Positions 1 through 7,360 are shown, counted from the first letter of the stretch. The stretch: DNA of 27,170 bases from QNZT01 sp964651755 (GCA_964651755.1 CAZYZD010000023.1:1-27170), one strand, 5' to 3'. Notes: generated by a model from the letters alone, not told the origin. A program made the numbers and translations.

Positions 1-519
1 GATAGGTGTAATAATACCGCCTATGCTCGCCCCGTAAGCGATGGCAAGTAAAAAACGTATTTTGAGTTTTGTATTTTCTGTAAGATAAAGTCCTATCGGC
101 AGCAGCATAAGTGTAATTGTTGTATTGGATAAGATAGCACTAAGAAGAGCTGCTGTTACAGCCAGTGCATAAATGATTCCTGTTGCGGTATTTGGAAAAA
201 AGGAGAGAAGTTTCGCACTGAAATATTTATGAAGTCCCGTTTTTTCCACAGCGATTGCCATCATGAAACCGCCGATAAAAAGAAAAATAATGGTTTTAGA
301 ATAATTTGGTGCAACAGCTTTGATATCCAGGATGCCGAGTGCGGGAAAAAGAATAATGGGAAGCAGTGAAACAACGCCTAAAGGTAAAGCGCCATTTGTC
401 CAAAGTGTTACAAGCAGAGCAACAACAGCGATCAGCATAGCGTGTTGCATCGTAAAAAACGGCATAGTCAGTAAAAAAACAAGTACACTTATCAGTGCAC
501 TGATGCCAAGTCCTTTCAT
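1..519 (-). CDS. SLC13/DASS family anion transporter, N-terminal part
   Basis: This is the first 173 codons of a gene that runs off the left edge. It starts at the ATG at 519-517, with GGAGG 6 bases upstream, inside the 3' end of znuB. The protein is a chain of hydrophobic helices. Residues 79-97 (LFIGGFMMAIAVEKTGLHK) match the conserved FxGGF...EKxGLHK stretch of the divalent anion:sodium symporter family, and residues 131-133 (SNT) match its first substrate/Na+ binding signature. Known members carry dicarboxylates, citrate, sulfate or phosphate across the inner membrane; the substrate here cannot be told from half a protein. Only 2 bases separate it from the znuB stop, so it is almost certainly cotranslated with the znu genes, an unusual partner for a zinc importer. 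Family assignment is firm. Confidence 0.88.
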   Translation of the reverse strand, partial: MKGLGISALISVLVFLLTMPFFTMQHAMLIAVVALLVTLWTNGALPLGVVSLLPIILFPALGILDIKAVAPNYSKTIIFLFIGGFMMAIAVEKTGLHKYFSAKLLSFFPNTATGIIYALAVTAALLSAILSNTTITLMLLPIGLYLTENTKLKIRFLLAIAYGASIGGIITPI

Positions 520-521
520 AG

Positions 522-1307
522 TTAGCCTCCTTTTTTAAATAGTATTACTCCAAAAAAAGCGATTGCTGCTGTTAAAATAATAGCAGCTGTTGCCGAAATG
601 TCAAATGTATATGAGATGTAAAGCCCGATTATTGCAAATACAAAGCCCAGAAAACCGGAAAAGAACATCATGATTTTAAAATCTGAAGTAAACTTTTCAG
701 CGATAAAGGGGGGAATACTGAAAAGTGCAATGACTAAAATTAATCCTACGCTTCGGATACTCATGACGATAGTCAATGCCATCAGTACGAGTAAATAAGC
801 ATAAATTGCTTTGACATTTAAGCCATTTAAGAGTGCAAAATTCATATCGTACGATATAGCGAGAAATCGCGGATATAGCAATATGACAGAGAAGATCAGT
901 AAGATATCTACACCTGCCATAAAGTAGATATCTTCCAGCGGAACCATTAAAATATCACCAAATAAAAAGCTCATCATATTGGGGTGGTATCCGGGAGTTA
1001 AATCGATAAAAATAATTCCAAGACTCATTCCAACTGCCCAAATAACACCTATAAGTGTATCACTGCGATATCTGTCATGGTAAGTGATATATGCCAGAAG
1101 CAAAGCAAGTGCTATGGCAAAAAGTGTTGTAGATAAAAGCAGGGAAAAACCGAAATAGATAGCTATACCAATACCGCCATAGCTTCCATGGGCGATTGCG
1201 GCTGCAATAAACTGTGATCGGTTAATAAGCATGAATGAGCCGATGATTCCTATTGCTACTGATAATAGTAAAGAAGCCAGTATTGGTGTTTGCATCAGTT
1301 CGAACAT
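522..1307 (-). CDS. znuB: Zinc/metal ABC transporter permease ZnuB-like
   Basis: A 261-residue polytopic inner membrane protein of the ABC-3 family (ZnuB/TroC/MntB), which forms the channel for metal ions delivered by the periplasmic protein. About eight membrane helices are visible. The family segment GSFMLINRSQFIAAAIAHGS lies near residues 23-42; the Asp often found before AIAH is Ala here. Start ATG at 1307, weak GAG upstream. It overlaps the end of the ATPase gene by 13 bases and is followed after 2 bases by an SLC13 carrier, so this is one tight operon (znuA-znuC-znuB-carrier). Zinc is favoured over manganese because of the His-rich loop of the partner ZnuA; that is inference. Confidence 0.93.
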   Translation of the reverse strand: MFELMQTPILASLLLSVAIGIIGSFMLINRSQFIAAAIAHGSYGGIGIAIYFGFSLLLSTTLFAIALALLLAYITYHDRYRSDTLIGVIWAVGMSLGIIFIDLTPGYHPNMMSFLFGDILMVPLEDIYFMAGVDILLIFSVILLYPRFLAISYDMNFALLNGLNVKAIYAYLLVLMALTIVMSIRSVGLILVIALFSIPPFIAEKFTSDFKIMMFFSGFLGFVFAIIGLYISYTFDISATAAIILTAAIAFFGVILFKKGG

Positions 1308-2029
1308 GAGTGACTCTTTATATAATCTAGCAGTTCCATTTCACAAAAGTGCCCTTCGTTTCTTTTAATGGAAGTGTTGATGTTTTCATGCAGGTAAAGG
1401 GTTTTATTGATGTGTGCAACGCGGTTTACTCCTTCAAAAAGTACCTGAATATCATGACTGATAATAATTTTGGTTAGAGGGAGTGTTTTTAACAGTTCAT
1501 AAATATCTTTTTGTCCTTCTGGATCAATTGAGGCAGTAGGTTCATCAAGAATAAGAATTTTAGGTAATTTTGCCAAAGCCCGTGCTAATAAAACACGTTG
1601 CCTTTGTCCTCCTGAAAGTTCTTTTATTTTTCGTTCTTTAAGGTGCGCAATATGCATCTTTTCCAGTTGTTGAAGCGCTATTTTTTTATCTTTTTGGGAA
1701 TAAAAGAGTTTTTTGGGAGTCAGTCTCCCCTGTAATACAATATCAAATACTGTAATCGGCATATCCATATTGAAATTGATATATTGTGGAAGGTAGCCAA
1801 TTTCATGTCTAACTTGTATAACGGGCTTTCCAAATATTCTGATTTCACCTTTTTGTGGTTTCAATAACCCGAGGAGTAATTTAGTAAATGTTGTCTTTCC
1901 TCCTCCATTTGGTCCAATAATAGCAATATAGTCACCTTCATAGATATCGAGATTGAGATTTTCAAGAACTTGATGAGATCCGTATGAGAAACTAAGTTCT
2001 CTAACGTTAATAATTGCTTGCTTTTTCAA
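1295..2029 (-). CDS. znuC: Zinc/metal ABC transporter ATP-binding protein ZnuC-like
   Basis: A 244-residue ABC ATPase that powers metal import with ZnuB. Walker A GPNGGGKT at residues 39-46, signature LSGGQRQ at 138-144, Walker B ILILDEPTA at 158-166 and the switch histidine in IIISHD are all intact. The start is TTG at 2029, inside the last codons of znuA (23-base overlap) and without a clear Shine-Dalgarno at normal distance, so translation is probably coupled to znuA. The chosen start puts INVRELSFSYG near the N terminus, as in ZnuC proteins; no ATG fits better. Confidence 0.94.
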   Translation of the reverse strand: MKKQAIINVRELSFSYGSHQVLENLNLDIYEGDYIAIIGPNGGGKTTFTKLLLGLLKPQKGEIRIFGKPVIQVRHEIGYLPQYINFNMDMPITVFDIVLQGRLTPKKLFYSQKDKKIALQQLEKMHIAHLKERKIKELSGGQRQRVLLARALAKLPKILILDEPTASIDPEGQKDIYELLKTLPLTKIIISHDIQVLFEGVNRVAHINKTLYLHENINTSIKRNEGHFCEMELLDYIKSHSCSN

Positions 2030-2858
2030 AACTAGTTGCTATTTCCAAAAGGTTTTTATCCCACTCTTTTGCAAGAGGATCTATACTGATGACTTGTCCG
2101 TTAATTTGTTTAGCGATATAGTTTGCACTTTTTTGTGAAAATTGAGGTTCAACAAAAATGGTTTTAATATTATGCGATTTTGCAAAATCGATCACTCTCT
2201 TAATGTATTTTAAACTTGGCTCTTTTCCTTCTTTTTCAATAGCAATCTGTTTTAAACCAAATTCATCAGCAAAATAACCAAAAGAGGGATGAAAGACAAT
2301 AAATGTTTTATTTTTGAGTTTTTGTAATTTTTGTTTGATTTTATTTTGCAACTGTACTACTTCAGTTTTAAATATATTGTATCTGTTTTTGTAGAATGTA
2401 CGTTTTTGCGGGTGTTCTTGAGAAAGAGCTTCCATAATATTTTTTGCAAGAATTAGTGTTAGTTTAGGACTTAGCCATACATGGGGATCGAGTGCTTCAT
2501 GTTGATGATTTTGGTGATTTTCTTTTTCAAGAGGATTATGTAAAGCTCTCTTTTGAATCCCCTGTGTTATATCAATGATCTTTAACGAAGTATTGATACT
2601 TTTGAAACGATTAAGCCAGTTGTGCTCAAAAGGTACACCTATAGTAAAGTAAAGAGATGCATTTTTGATCGCTTTAAGCTGACTGGGTTTTGGTGTATAT
2701 GTTGCAGGAGAAGAACCTGCAGGAATGAGTACAGTAATATTGACTGTATCACCTGCTATTTTTTGGACAAAAAAAGCCTGAGGAGGAATAGAAACACATA
2801 CGTTCGTTCCGGCAAAAAGAGTAGTAGCTATAAAAAGCCATAAAAATATCTTTATCAT
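2007..2858 (-). CDS. znuA: Zinc/metal ABC transporter substrate-binding protein ZnuA-like
   Basis: A 283-residue periplasmic metal-binding protein of the cluster A-I (ZnuA/TroA) family. Residues 1-16 are a short signal peptide (MIKIF then a hydrophobic core ending LFAG). Of the four usual metal ligands three can be placed: His126 in DPHVW, His190 in FHPSFGYF and Asp260 in SIDPLAKEW. The first ligand, normally the His of SPHxYEPxP, is absent: the sequence is SPATYTPKP (residues 50-58). A His-rich stretch at 115-126 is the usual zinc-loading loop and favours zinc. The ATG has no Shine-Dalgarno; instead a TATAAT box ends 6 bases before it, suggesting a leaderless message. First gene of the znu operon. 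Confidence 0.93.
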   Translation of the reverse strand: MIKIFLWLFIATTLFAGTNVCVSIPPQAFFVQKIAGDTVNITVLIPAGSSPATYTPKPSQLKAIKNASLYFTIGVPFEHNWLNRFKSINTSLKIIDITQGIQKRALHNPLEKENHQNHQHEALDPHVWLSPKLTLILAKNIMEALSQEHPQKRTFYKNRYNIFKTEVVQLQNKIKQKLQKLKNKTFIVFHPSFGYFADEFGLKQIAIEKEGKEPSLKYIKRVIDFAKSHNIKTIFVEPQFSQKSANYIAKQINGQVISIDPLAKEWDKNLLEIATSFEKASNY

Positions 2859-2864
2859 GAAATA

Positions 2865-2870
2865 ATTATA
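2865..2870 (-). promoter_or_regulatory. -10 box of the znuA promoter
   Basis: On the minus strand TTTTTGGC runs directly into TATAAT (2870-2865), the usual Campylobacterota housekeeping promoter form without a clear -35. The predicted start of transcription, 6-7 bases further, falls on the base before or on the A of the znuA ATG (2858). The following bases TTATTTCATGATAA form an imperfect palindrome that spans the start codon and is a possible metal-regulator (Fur/Zur type) site. The box is clear; the operator is speculative. Confidence 0.6.
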
Positions 2871-2911
2871 GCCAAAAACCTAAAATATCGGAAGTAAGCA
2901 GAGAGAGGGTA

Positions 2912-3511
2912 TCAGCTCTTTTTTTTATGTCTATATATATAAAATCCTATACCGATAGATAAAACAATGAGGACTAGTATTGTGATTTCTTTAGTGTATT
3001 GGTGAATAAGATCTTCATTTTTCCCCACAAAATAGCCCAGTAAAACCAAGATAGTAGTCCATATACCTGCACCGAGTACAGTATAGAGCGAAAACTCTTT
3101 AATATTCATACGGGCAAGTCCGGCAGGAAAAGAGATATATTGTCTTACTGCAGGAATCAGTCGTCCTGAAAATGTAGAGATATGTCCATGATCTTTAAAA
3201 AATTGCTCAACTTTATCGATTGTTTCTTCTGTAATAAAAAAGTATTTTCCGAATTTGATAAGAAAACTTCTTCCATATTTTATTGCCAAAAAATAATTAA
3301 AAAGTGCACCCGCAAGAGATCCTGCAGTACCTGTAGCAATTGCTATAAAAAGATTCATTTTTCCAGCCGAAGCGAGATAGCCTGCCGGAATCATCGCAAC
3401 TTCACTTGGAAAAGGGAAAAAAGAGCTCTCCAGGAACATCATGACAAAGATTCCAATATAACCCCATTCAGCAACAGTATCAACAATAAATTTAATTATA
3501 TCTGCCAACAT
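2912..3511 (-). CDS. DedA family membrane protein
   Basis: A 199-residue inner membrane protein with 4-5 hydrophobic segments and a basic C terminus (YRHKKKS). It carries the DedA/SNARE-associated family marks: ESSFFPFPSE at residues 28-37 (acidic residue within re-entrant loop 1) and the arginine-bearing GRLIPAVRQYISFPAG in the second half. DedA proteins (UptA, YqjA, DolJ) have been shown to move undecaprenyl phosphate or other lipids back across the membrane. Start ATG at 3511, 12 bases after the uppP stop, with only a weak ribosome site, so it is read as a pair with uppP. That neighbour supports an undecaprenyl-phosphate flippase role (inference). Confidence 0.92.
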   Translation of the reverse strand: MLADIIKFIVDTVAEWGYIGIFVMMFLESSFFPFPSEVAMIPAGYLASAGKMNLFIAIATGTAGSLAGALFNYFLAIKYGRSFLIKFGKYFFITEETIDKVEQFFKDHGHISTFSGRLIPAVRQYISFPAGLARMNIKEFSLYTVLGAGIWTTILVLLGYFVGKNEDLIHQYTKEITILVLIVLSIGIGFYIYRHKKKS

Positions 3512-3523
3512 CTCGATTTCTTT

Positions 3524-4288
3524 TTACATTAATGCAAAAAGAAGTAAACCAAATAAAATTCGGTAAATACCAAAAGCGACAAAGGTAAACTTCTCTAAAA
3601 ATTTAATAAAAAACATCATTGTCAGATAAGCAACGATAAAAGCAGTTACAAAACCAATTCCCAGAGCAATAAAGTTCGCTCCTGAAAAATCCTGATAATG
3701 TTTGAGTAAATCATATCCGCTGGTTGCAACCATAACAGGGATTGCCAGTAGAAATGAAAATTCAGCGGCAGCTTTTCTTGAAAGTCCGACCAGTAAAGCT
3801 CCCACAATAGTCGATCCTGCACGGCTTGTACCCGGAATGAGTGCGAAAACCTGTGCTATACCAATCCATGCAGCCTGTTTGAATGTAACATCTTCAACAT
3901 CTGTTGTGGTATGGTTTTCTTCTTTGTAATAATGTTCCAGGATTAAAAATACGATACCGCCGACAATAAACATGGTTGCCACAACAGGAACGGAAAAAAG
4001 TGCTTTGATTTGATGACTGAAGATAAATCCAATAATTGCGATAGGTAAAAAGGCGATAAAAACCTTTGTCCAGAGATCAATTTTTTGAAAAGTGAATTTT
4101 TCTTTATAGTTGAATACAACTGCCAAAATAGCTGCTAGTTGAATAATAACTTCAAATGCAGTATTTGCTTCGTTTTGTTGCATACCAAGCCAGTCTGCGA
4201 CTACAATAAGATGTCCAGTGGAGCTGATTGGAAGAAATTCAGTCATTCCTTCGACGATACCCAATATGATTGCCTGAAAAATATCCAA
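3524..4288 (-). CDS. uppP: Undecaprenyl-diphosphatase UppP (BacA)
   Basis: A 254-residue polytopic membrane enzyme that removes one phosphate from undecaprenyl diphosphate to regenerate the carrier lipid for peptidoglycan and surface polysaccharides; extra copies give bacitracin resistance. Both signatures are present: EGMTEFLPISSTGH at residues 13-26 and PGTSRAGSTI around residues 153-162, which supply the catalytic Glu, His and Arg. The start is TTG at 4288, with AAGGT 7 bases upstream and a stop codon 5 codons before it; no ATG is available, and MDIFQAIILGIVEG is the standard N terminus. Followed 12 bases later by dedA. Confidence 0.97.
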   Translation of the reverse strand: MDIFQAIILGIVEGMTEFLPISSTGHLIVVADWLGMQQNEANTAFEVIIQLAAILAVVFNYKEKFTFQKIDLWTKVFIAFLPIAIIGFIFSHQIKALFSVPVVATMFIVGGIVFLILEHYYKEENHTTTDVEDVTFKQAAWIGIAQVFALIPGTSRAGSTIVGALLVGLSRKAAAEFSFLLAIPVMVATSGYDLLKHYQDFSGANFIALGIGFVTAFIVAYLTMMFFIKFLEKFTFVAFGIYRILFGLLLFALM

Positions 4289-4357
4289 TATGTTACCTTG
4301 TGTTTATATTAAGAATGTATTTTATGTAATTAATATTAATATGAGATTAATTTTGAC

Positions 4358-4363
4358 TATAAT
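4358..4363 (+). promoter_or_regulatory. -10 box upstream of the Yip1-family gene
   Basis: TTTTGAC runs into TATAAT at 4358-4363, giving a predicted transcript start near 4370 and a leader of about 28 bases that holds the ribosome site AAAGGAAG. No good -35 is visible, as is usual for Campylobacterota promoters. The remainder of the divergent gap 4289-4397 is AT-rich with short TAATATTA palindromes and must also hold the uppP promoter. Confidence 0.55.
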
Positions 4364-4397
4364 ACAGATATAAAGAAAAAGTTGAAAGGAAGATAAA

Positions 4398-5519
4398 ATG
4401 CTTTGGAAAAATATATTAACAGATATGCAAAAAGCTATTTTGCAGCCGGAAAGTCTTTGGGTGGATAAAGCTGCGAAAGATATTGATATTAAAAGTTTTT
4501 TACAAACTATGGTTCTTCCTGTAATTGCTGTAGTTTCAGTAGTTAGTGGTGTCTTTACAAAAATATTGGGATATCATATTCCTGTGATTGGTGTAATCTA
4601 CCCGAGTTGGAGTGATATGGTGATGCAAATCATCGGAACAGTCATTCTTTATATTATTTCTATAGTTATCTTAGGCTGGATTGCAGGGTATTTGGCAGGT
4701 ATATTTGGTGGTAAAAATGATATGGGTAAAGCTCTTGCTATGGTGTTTTGGATATCTATTCCTTCTCTTGCCGGACAAGTTTTGGGTACACTGCCTTATG
4801 TTGGATGGATTATTGCACTTGGGTTGGGACTTTATTCTCTAGTGCTACTCTATAAAGCAATTCCTCTCTTTTTAAATGTACCGTTAGAGGAGAGGGTGAA
4901 GCATTTTATTCTCTTTATGATTGGTGCATTTGTGGTTTCTGTATTGCTGAATATGAGTCTTGGTAGGTTATTTACCTCTGAAAATATGATACAAAATATA
5001 CAGCCGGATATTGTTAAAGAAGTAAATACGCCAGTAGTAGAGCATAAAATATCAGAAAAGAAAATTGTAAAACCGGAAAACCCTTTGGAAGACTATGTCA
5101 AGTCTATGACAAAGGGAGATTACAATAAAGAGGTAGTGGAAGCAACAGCACAGGATACTTTTACGCCACCTGAAGATGGAAAATTGCGAAAAGAACAGGT
5201 TGAACAGTTTTTGATACTTGCACAAAAAGTGAAAAAAGTTGAACAGGAACAAGCCTCAAAACTAAAAGAAAAGTATGAAAAAAAAGAGAAATCCGATAAT
5301 TTTTCTATTAGTGACTTTTTTAACGGATTGAAAGATATTTCAAATATGGCAACACTGGAGTTAAAAGTTGTTAAAGCTAATGGCGGTAACTGGGCAGAGT
5401 ATCAATGGGTTAAAGATCGTATCAGAGAAGCGTACTATACACCTTCTTTGAGTCCTATAACAGAATATAATGCGGCACTTTTAAAGGGGCATGAAGATAT
5501 TCTCAAAGAGATATTATAA
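4398..5519 (+). CDS. Yip1-domain membrane protein with charged C-terminal tail
   Basis: A 373-residue protein with two halves. Residues about 36-190 hold five hydrophobic segments arranged as in Yip1/YIF1 (PF04893-like) proteins, including a Gly-rich helix ILGWIAGYLAGIFGG near 90-104. The second half (about 200-373) is soluble and highly charged: a Lys/Glu-rich region, a probable coiled coil at roughly 255-295 (EQVEQFLILAQKVKKVEQEQ) and a final globular piece. Function in bacteria is unknown; the tail is probably cytoplasmic. The ribosome site AAAGGAAG is well placed before the ATG. It stands alone on the plus strand and its last 6 bases overlap the opposing peptidase gene. Confidence 0.75.
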   Translation: MLWKNILTDMQKAILQPESLWVDKAAKDIDIKSFLQTMVLPVIAVVSVVSGVFTKILGYHIPVIGVIYPSWSDMVMQIIGTVILYIISIVILGWIAGYLAGIFGGKNDMGKALAMVFWISIPSLAGQVLGTLPYVGWIIALGLGLYSLVLLYKAIPLFLNVPLEERVKHFILFMIGAFVVSVLLNMSLGRLFTSENMIQNIQPDIVKEVNTPVVEHKISEKKIVKPENPLEDYVKSMTKGDYNKEVVEATAQDTFTPPEDGKLRKEQVEQFLILAQKVKKVEQEQASKLKEKYEKKEKSDNFSISDFFNGLKDISNMATLELKVVKANGGNWAEYQWVKDRIREAYYTPSLSPITEYNAALLKGHEDILKEIL

Positions 5520-6092
5520 AATATAGTGTTCTTTAATACTTTTGCGCCGTTGTTGATAATCAGGTATTATCTCTGCAACTAAATTCCAAAAATTTTGTGA
5601 ATGATTTTTATATTTGATGTGTGCAAGTTCATGAACAATGACATATTCAATAAAAGTAAGTGGTGTTTGCATTAACATAGTATTGAATGAAAGATTATTT
5701 TTACTGCTGCAACTTCCCCATCTTGTTTTATTTTTGCGAAATGAAATACGGTTTGGGTAGAGTTGCATGAGTTCACTGTATTGTTTTACAAGAGGAGGAA
5801 TAATCTCTTTGCTTTTCTGCAGATAAAGTATATCTATATCTTTTTGTGTATAGTTGTTACGTGCTTGTAATTTTCCAAAGAGGTAGAAGTGATTTTCAAT
5901 TTCTTTCATTGCAAGATATATTGCATTCTGTTTTTGGTGTATCCATTTTTCTTTTTGGCTGATGAAATTTTCTATTGTTCTGGTAGAGGTGAATGGATTT
6001 GTTTTGACTAAGACTGAACCATCTTTCTGAATTGTAATATATGTGTGTTTTCTGGAAAAAGAACGATCAATCGTATATTCTATTGTGGACAT
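5514..6092 (-). CDS. YgjP-like (SprT/WLM-type) zinc metallopeptidase
   Basis: A 192-residue protein of the YgjP/DUF45 family. It has the HELAH zinc motif at residues 154-158 with a third ligand His164 (KNHSQNFW), preceded by the family stretch TRWGSCSS at 124-131. No signal peptide, so cytoplasmic. YgjP proteins are predicted metal-dependent hydrolases; the cellular substrate is not established. The start ATG at 6092 lies 13 bases inside the end of the GH114 lipoprotein gene, so the two are cotranscribed. Its 3' end overlaps the opposing Yip1-family gene by 6 bases. Confidence 0.9.
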   Translation of the reverse strand: MSTIEYTIDRSFSRKHTYITIQKDGSVLVKTNPFTSTRTIENFISQKEKWIHQKQNAIYLAMKEIENHFYLFGKLQARNNYTQKDIDILYLQKSKEIIPPLVKQYSELMQLYPNRISFRKNKTRWGSCSSKNNLSFNTMLMQTPLTFIEYVIVHELAHIKYKNHSQNFWNLVAEIIPDYQQRRKSIKEHYIL

Positions 6093-6952
6093 TTTGTCTC
6101 AAATTTTGATAAATTTCTTTCTTTGAGTATTGCTGTAAAATAAAGTTTTTGGGCTTGAGAGCATATAGATTGTAAAAATATTTCTTTGGATGTGTTGTCT
6201 AGGTAAGATAAAGCAAAAACAGCTTTGTTGTGGGAAGGATAGAGGGTAAATGTATCTGCATACTCTTCATAAAATGGATCTTCCAAAAGTGCCCAATCAA
6301 ATAGGTCTCCATATTGTTCTGTTAGTTCTGGTGCATTTTTTTGTCCAATACTCAGATTTCTTTTGTGTGCCTCTTTAATAAGGAAATCTACATATTTTTT
6401 AGTATCTTCAAGAGTAATATGAAATCCTGTTCCATCGTTTTGATCCATATCTACAGTGTATATGTCTATATTATCAGGTTCTATACCGTCAAAACCTTTA
6501 CTTTGAATCATATCGAACCTTTGTTGTATGATTGGAGAAAGTTTTTCAATTGCTTTGATATTGAGAAACTTTTCATCTTCCCATCCCGGGTAAATGTTTC
6601 CTATAATTTCATGAGGAAAATCCTGACTGTCATTTCTGTAGGGTTCCCATGAACCTACAGAAATATAGGCAAAAACTTTTTTCCCTGCTTTATGTAAAGT
6701 TTCAATCTCTTCTTTTGTAGTGTTGAATGCATCCAAATCAATAACTTCTGCAGTGAAATTTTCAGGTAATTCATCTCCTAGTACAATACTGAATGAAGTA
6801 AGTGGCTTGGGAATAAAATAGTTTTGAGAATTTGTGATTTGTTCTTCTTGTGATGATGGAGGATTAGAAAAGGGATTGTCTTCTGTTGTTTGTGATGAGT
6901 TACAAGATGTAAAAAGTATGGAAAATATTAATGATAGGAGAAAAGGAAACAA
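6080..6952 (-). CDS. GH114-type (polygalactosaminidase-like) lipoprotein
   Basis: About 290 residues. The N terminus is a hydrophobic stretch ending in the lipobox LFTSC (Cys17), so it is probably a lipoprotein. The rest matches glycoside hydrolase family 114 (endo-alpha-1,4-polygalactosaminidase; related to the hydrolase domain of PelA): AYISVGSWEPYR near 95-106 and GFDGIEPDNIDIY near 153-165, with the acidic residues expected at the active site. The Cys residues common after the last strand in fungal and actinobacterial members are missing. The only usable start is TTG at 6952 (weak AGGTG upstream, stop 6 codons before), which leaves a signal peptide with no basic residue. It begins 27 bases after tmRNA and overlaps the peptidase gene. 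Confidence 0.82.
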   Translation of the reverse strand: MFPFLLSLIFSILFTSCNSSQTTEDNPFSNPPSSQEEQITNSQNYFIPKPLTSFSIVLGDELPENFTAEVIDLDAFNTTKEEIETLHKAGKKVFAYISVGSWEPYRNDSQDFPHEIIGNIYPGWEDEKFLNIKAIEKLSPIIQQRFDMIQSKGFDGIEPDNIDIYTVDMDQNDGTGFHITLEDTKKYVDFLIKEAHKRNLSIGQKNAPELTEQYGDLFDWALLEDPFYEEYADTFTLYPSHNKAVFALSYLDNTSKEIFLQSICSQAQKLYFTAILKERNLSKFETKCPQ

Positions 6953-6979
6953 AAGAACACCTGTTTGTTAGTAAAAAAT

Positions 6980-7360
6980 TGGTGGAAGTGAGGGGAATCG
7001 AACCCCTGTCCACAAGCAGGTTCCAGAACTGACTTCTACATGCTTAGTAGCGAAGTGAAGTTGTCGATAAAGCCTACCCTTCGCCCACCGGCTAGCTTTA
7101 TCCAAGCCTAAAGATCTCGAAGAAGCGGCTAGGCAACCACTCCTTCAAAGCTACAGCTTTTTTTTATATGAAGCTATACGCGCCCTGTGTAGCCAAGGGT
7201 GATGCGTATAACTGACCGGACTTGTGTCTCTTACGCTACAGCGAGCGCAGGTCTATAGTTTGTATTGTTTGCGTTTATATTTAACGAGATAGTTTTAAGT
7301 CTTTCAAAGACTACATGCCATCAGTTCCAACCTGCTCCTGTCGAAAGCCAGGTCACTCCC
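6980..7360 (-). ncRNA. ssrA: Transfer-messenger RNA (tmRNA, SsrA)
   Basis: One-piece tmRNA of 381 bases including an encoded CCA. The 5' end (GGGAGTGACC..., 7360) pairs with the 3' end CACTTCC-A-CCA (6980) as a 7-bp acceptor stem with one G-U pair. The T arm AGGGG-TTCGATT-CCCCT and the conserved 5' block CTGGCTTTCGACAGGAGC are clear. tmRNA rescues ribosomes stalled on broken messages, with SmpB, and adds a degradation tag. It has its own sigma70 promoter at 7437-7465. After CCA comes A then six T, but no separate terminator hairpin before the GH114 gene 27 bases on. Confidence 0.98.
7231..7272 (-). other. tmRNA tag reading frame (ANNTNYRPALAVA)
   Basis: Within tmRNA the resume codon is read as GCA at 7272-7270, followed by AAC AAT ACA AAC TAT AGA CCT GCG CTC GCT GTA GCG and the stop TAA at 7233-7231. 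This gives the 13-residue tag ANNTNYRPALAVA. It starts with ANN and ends in small hydrophobic residues, as expected for a ClpXP/ClpAP recognition tag. The frame choice rests on those features and on the upstream TTAAATATAAAC context; no alternative frame gives a plausible tag. Confidence 0.9.

Noticed and set aside
5490..5525. Hairpin near the end of the Yip1 gene as a terminator
   Set aside because: Only a 7-bp AT-rich stem with a bulge and no T tract.
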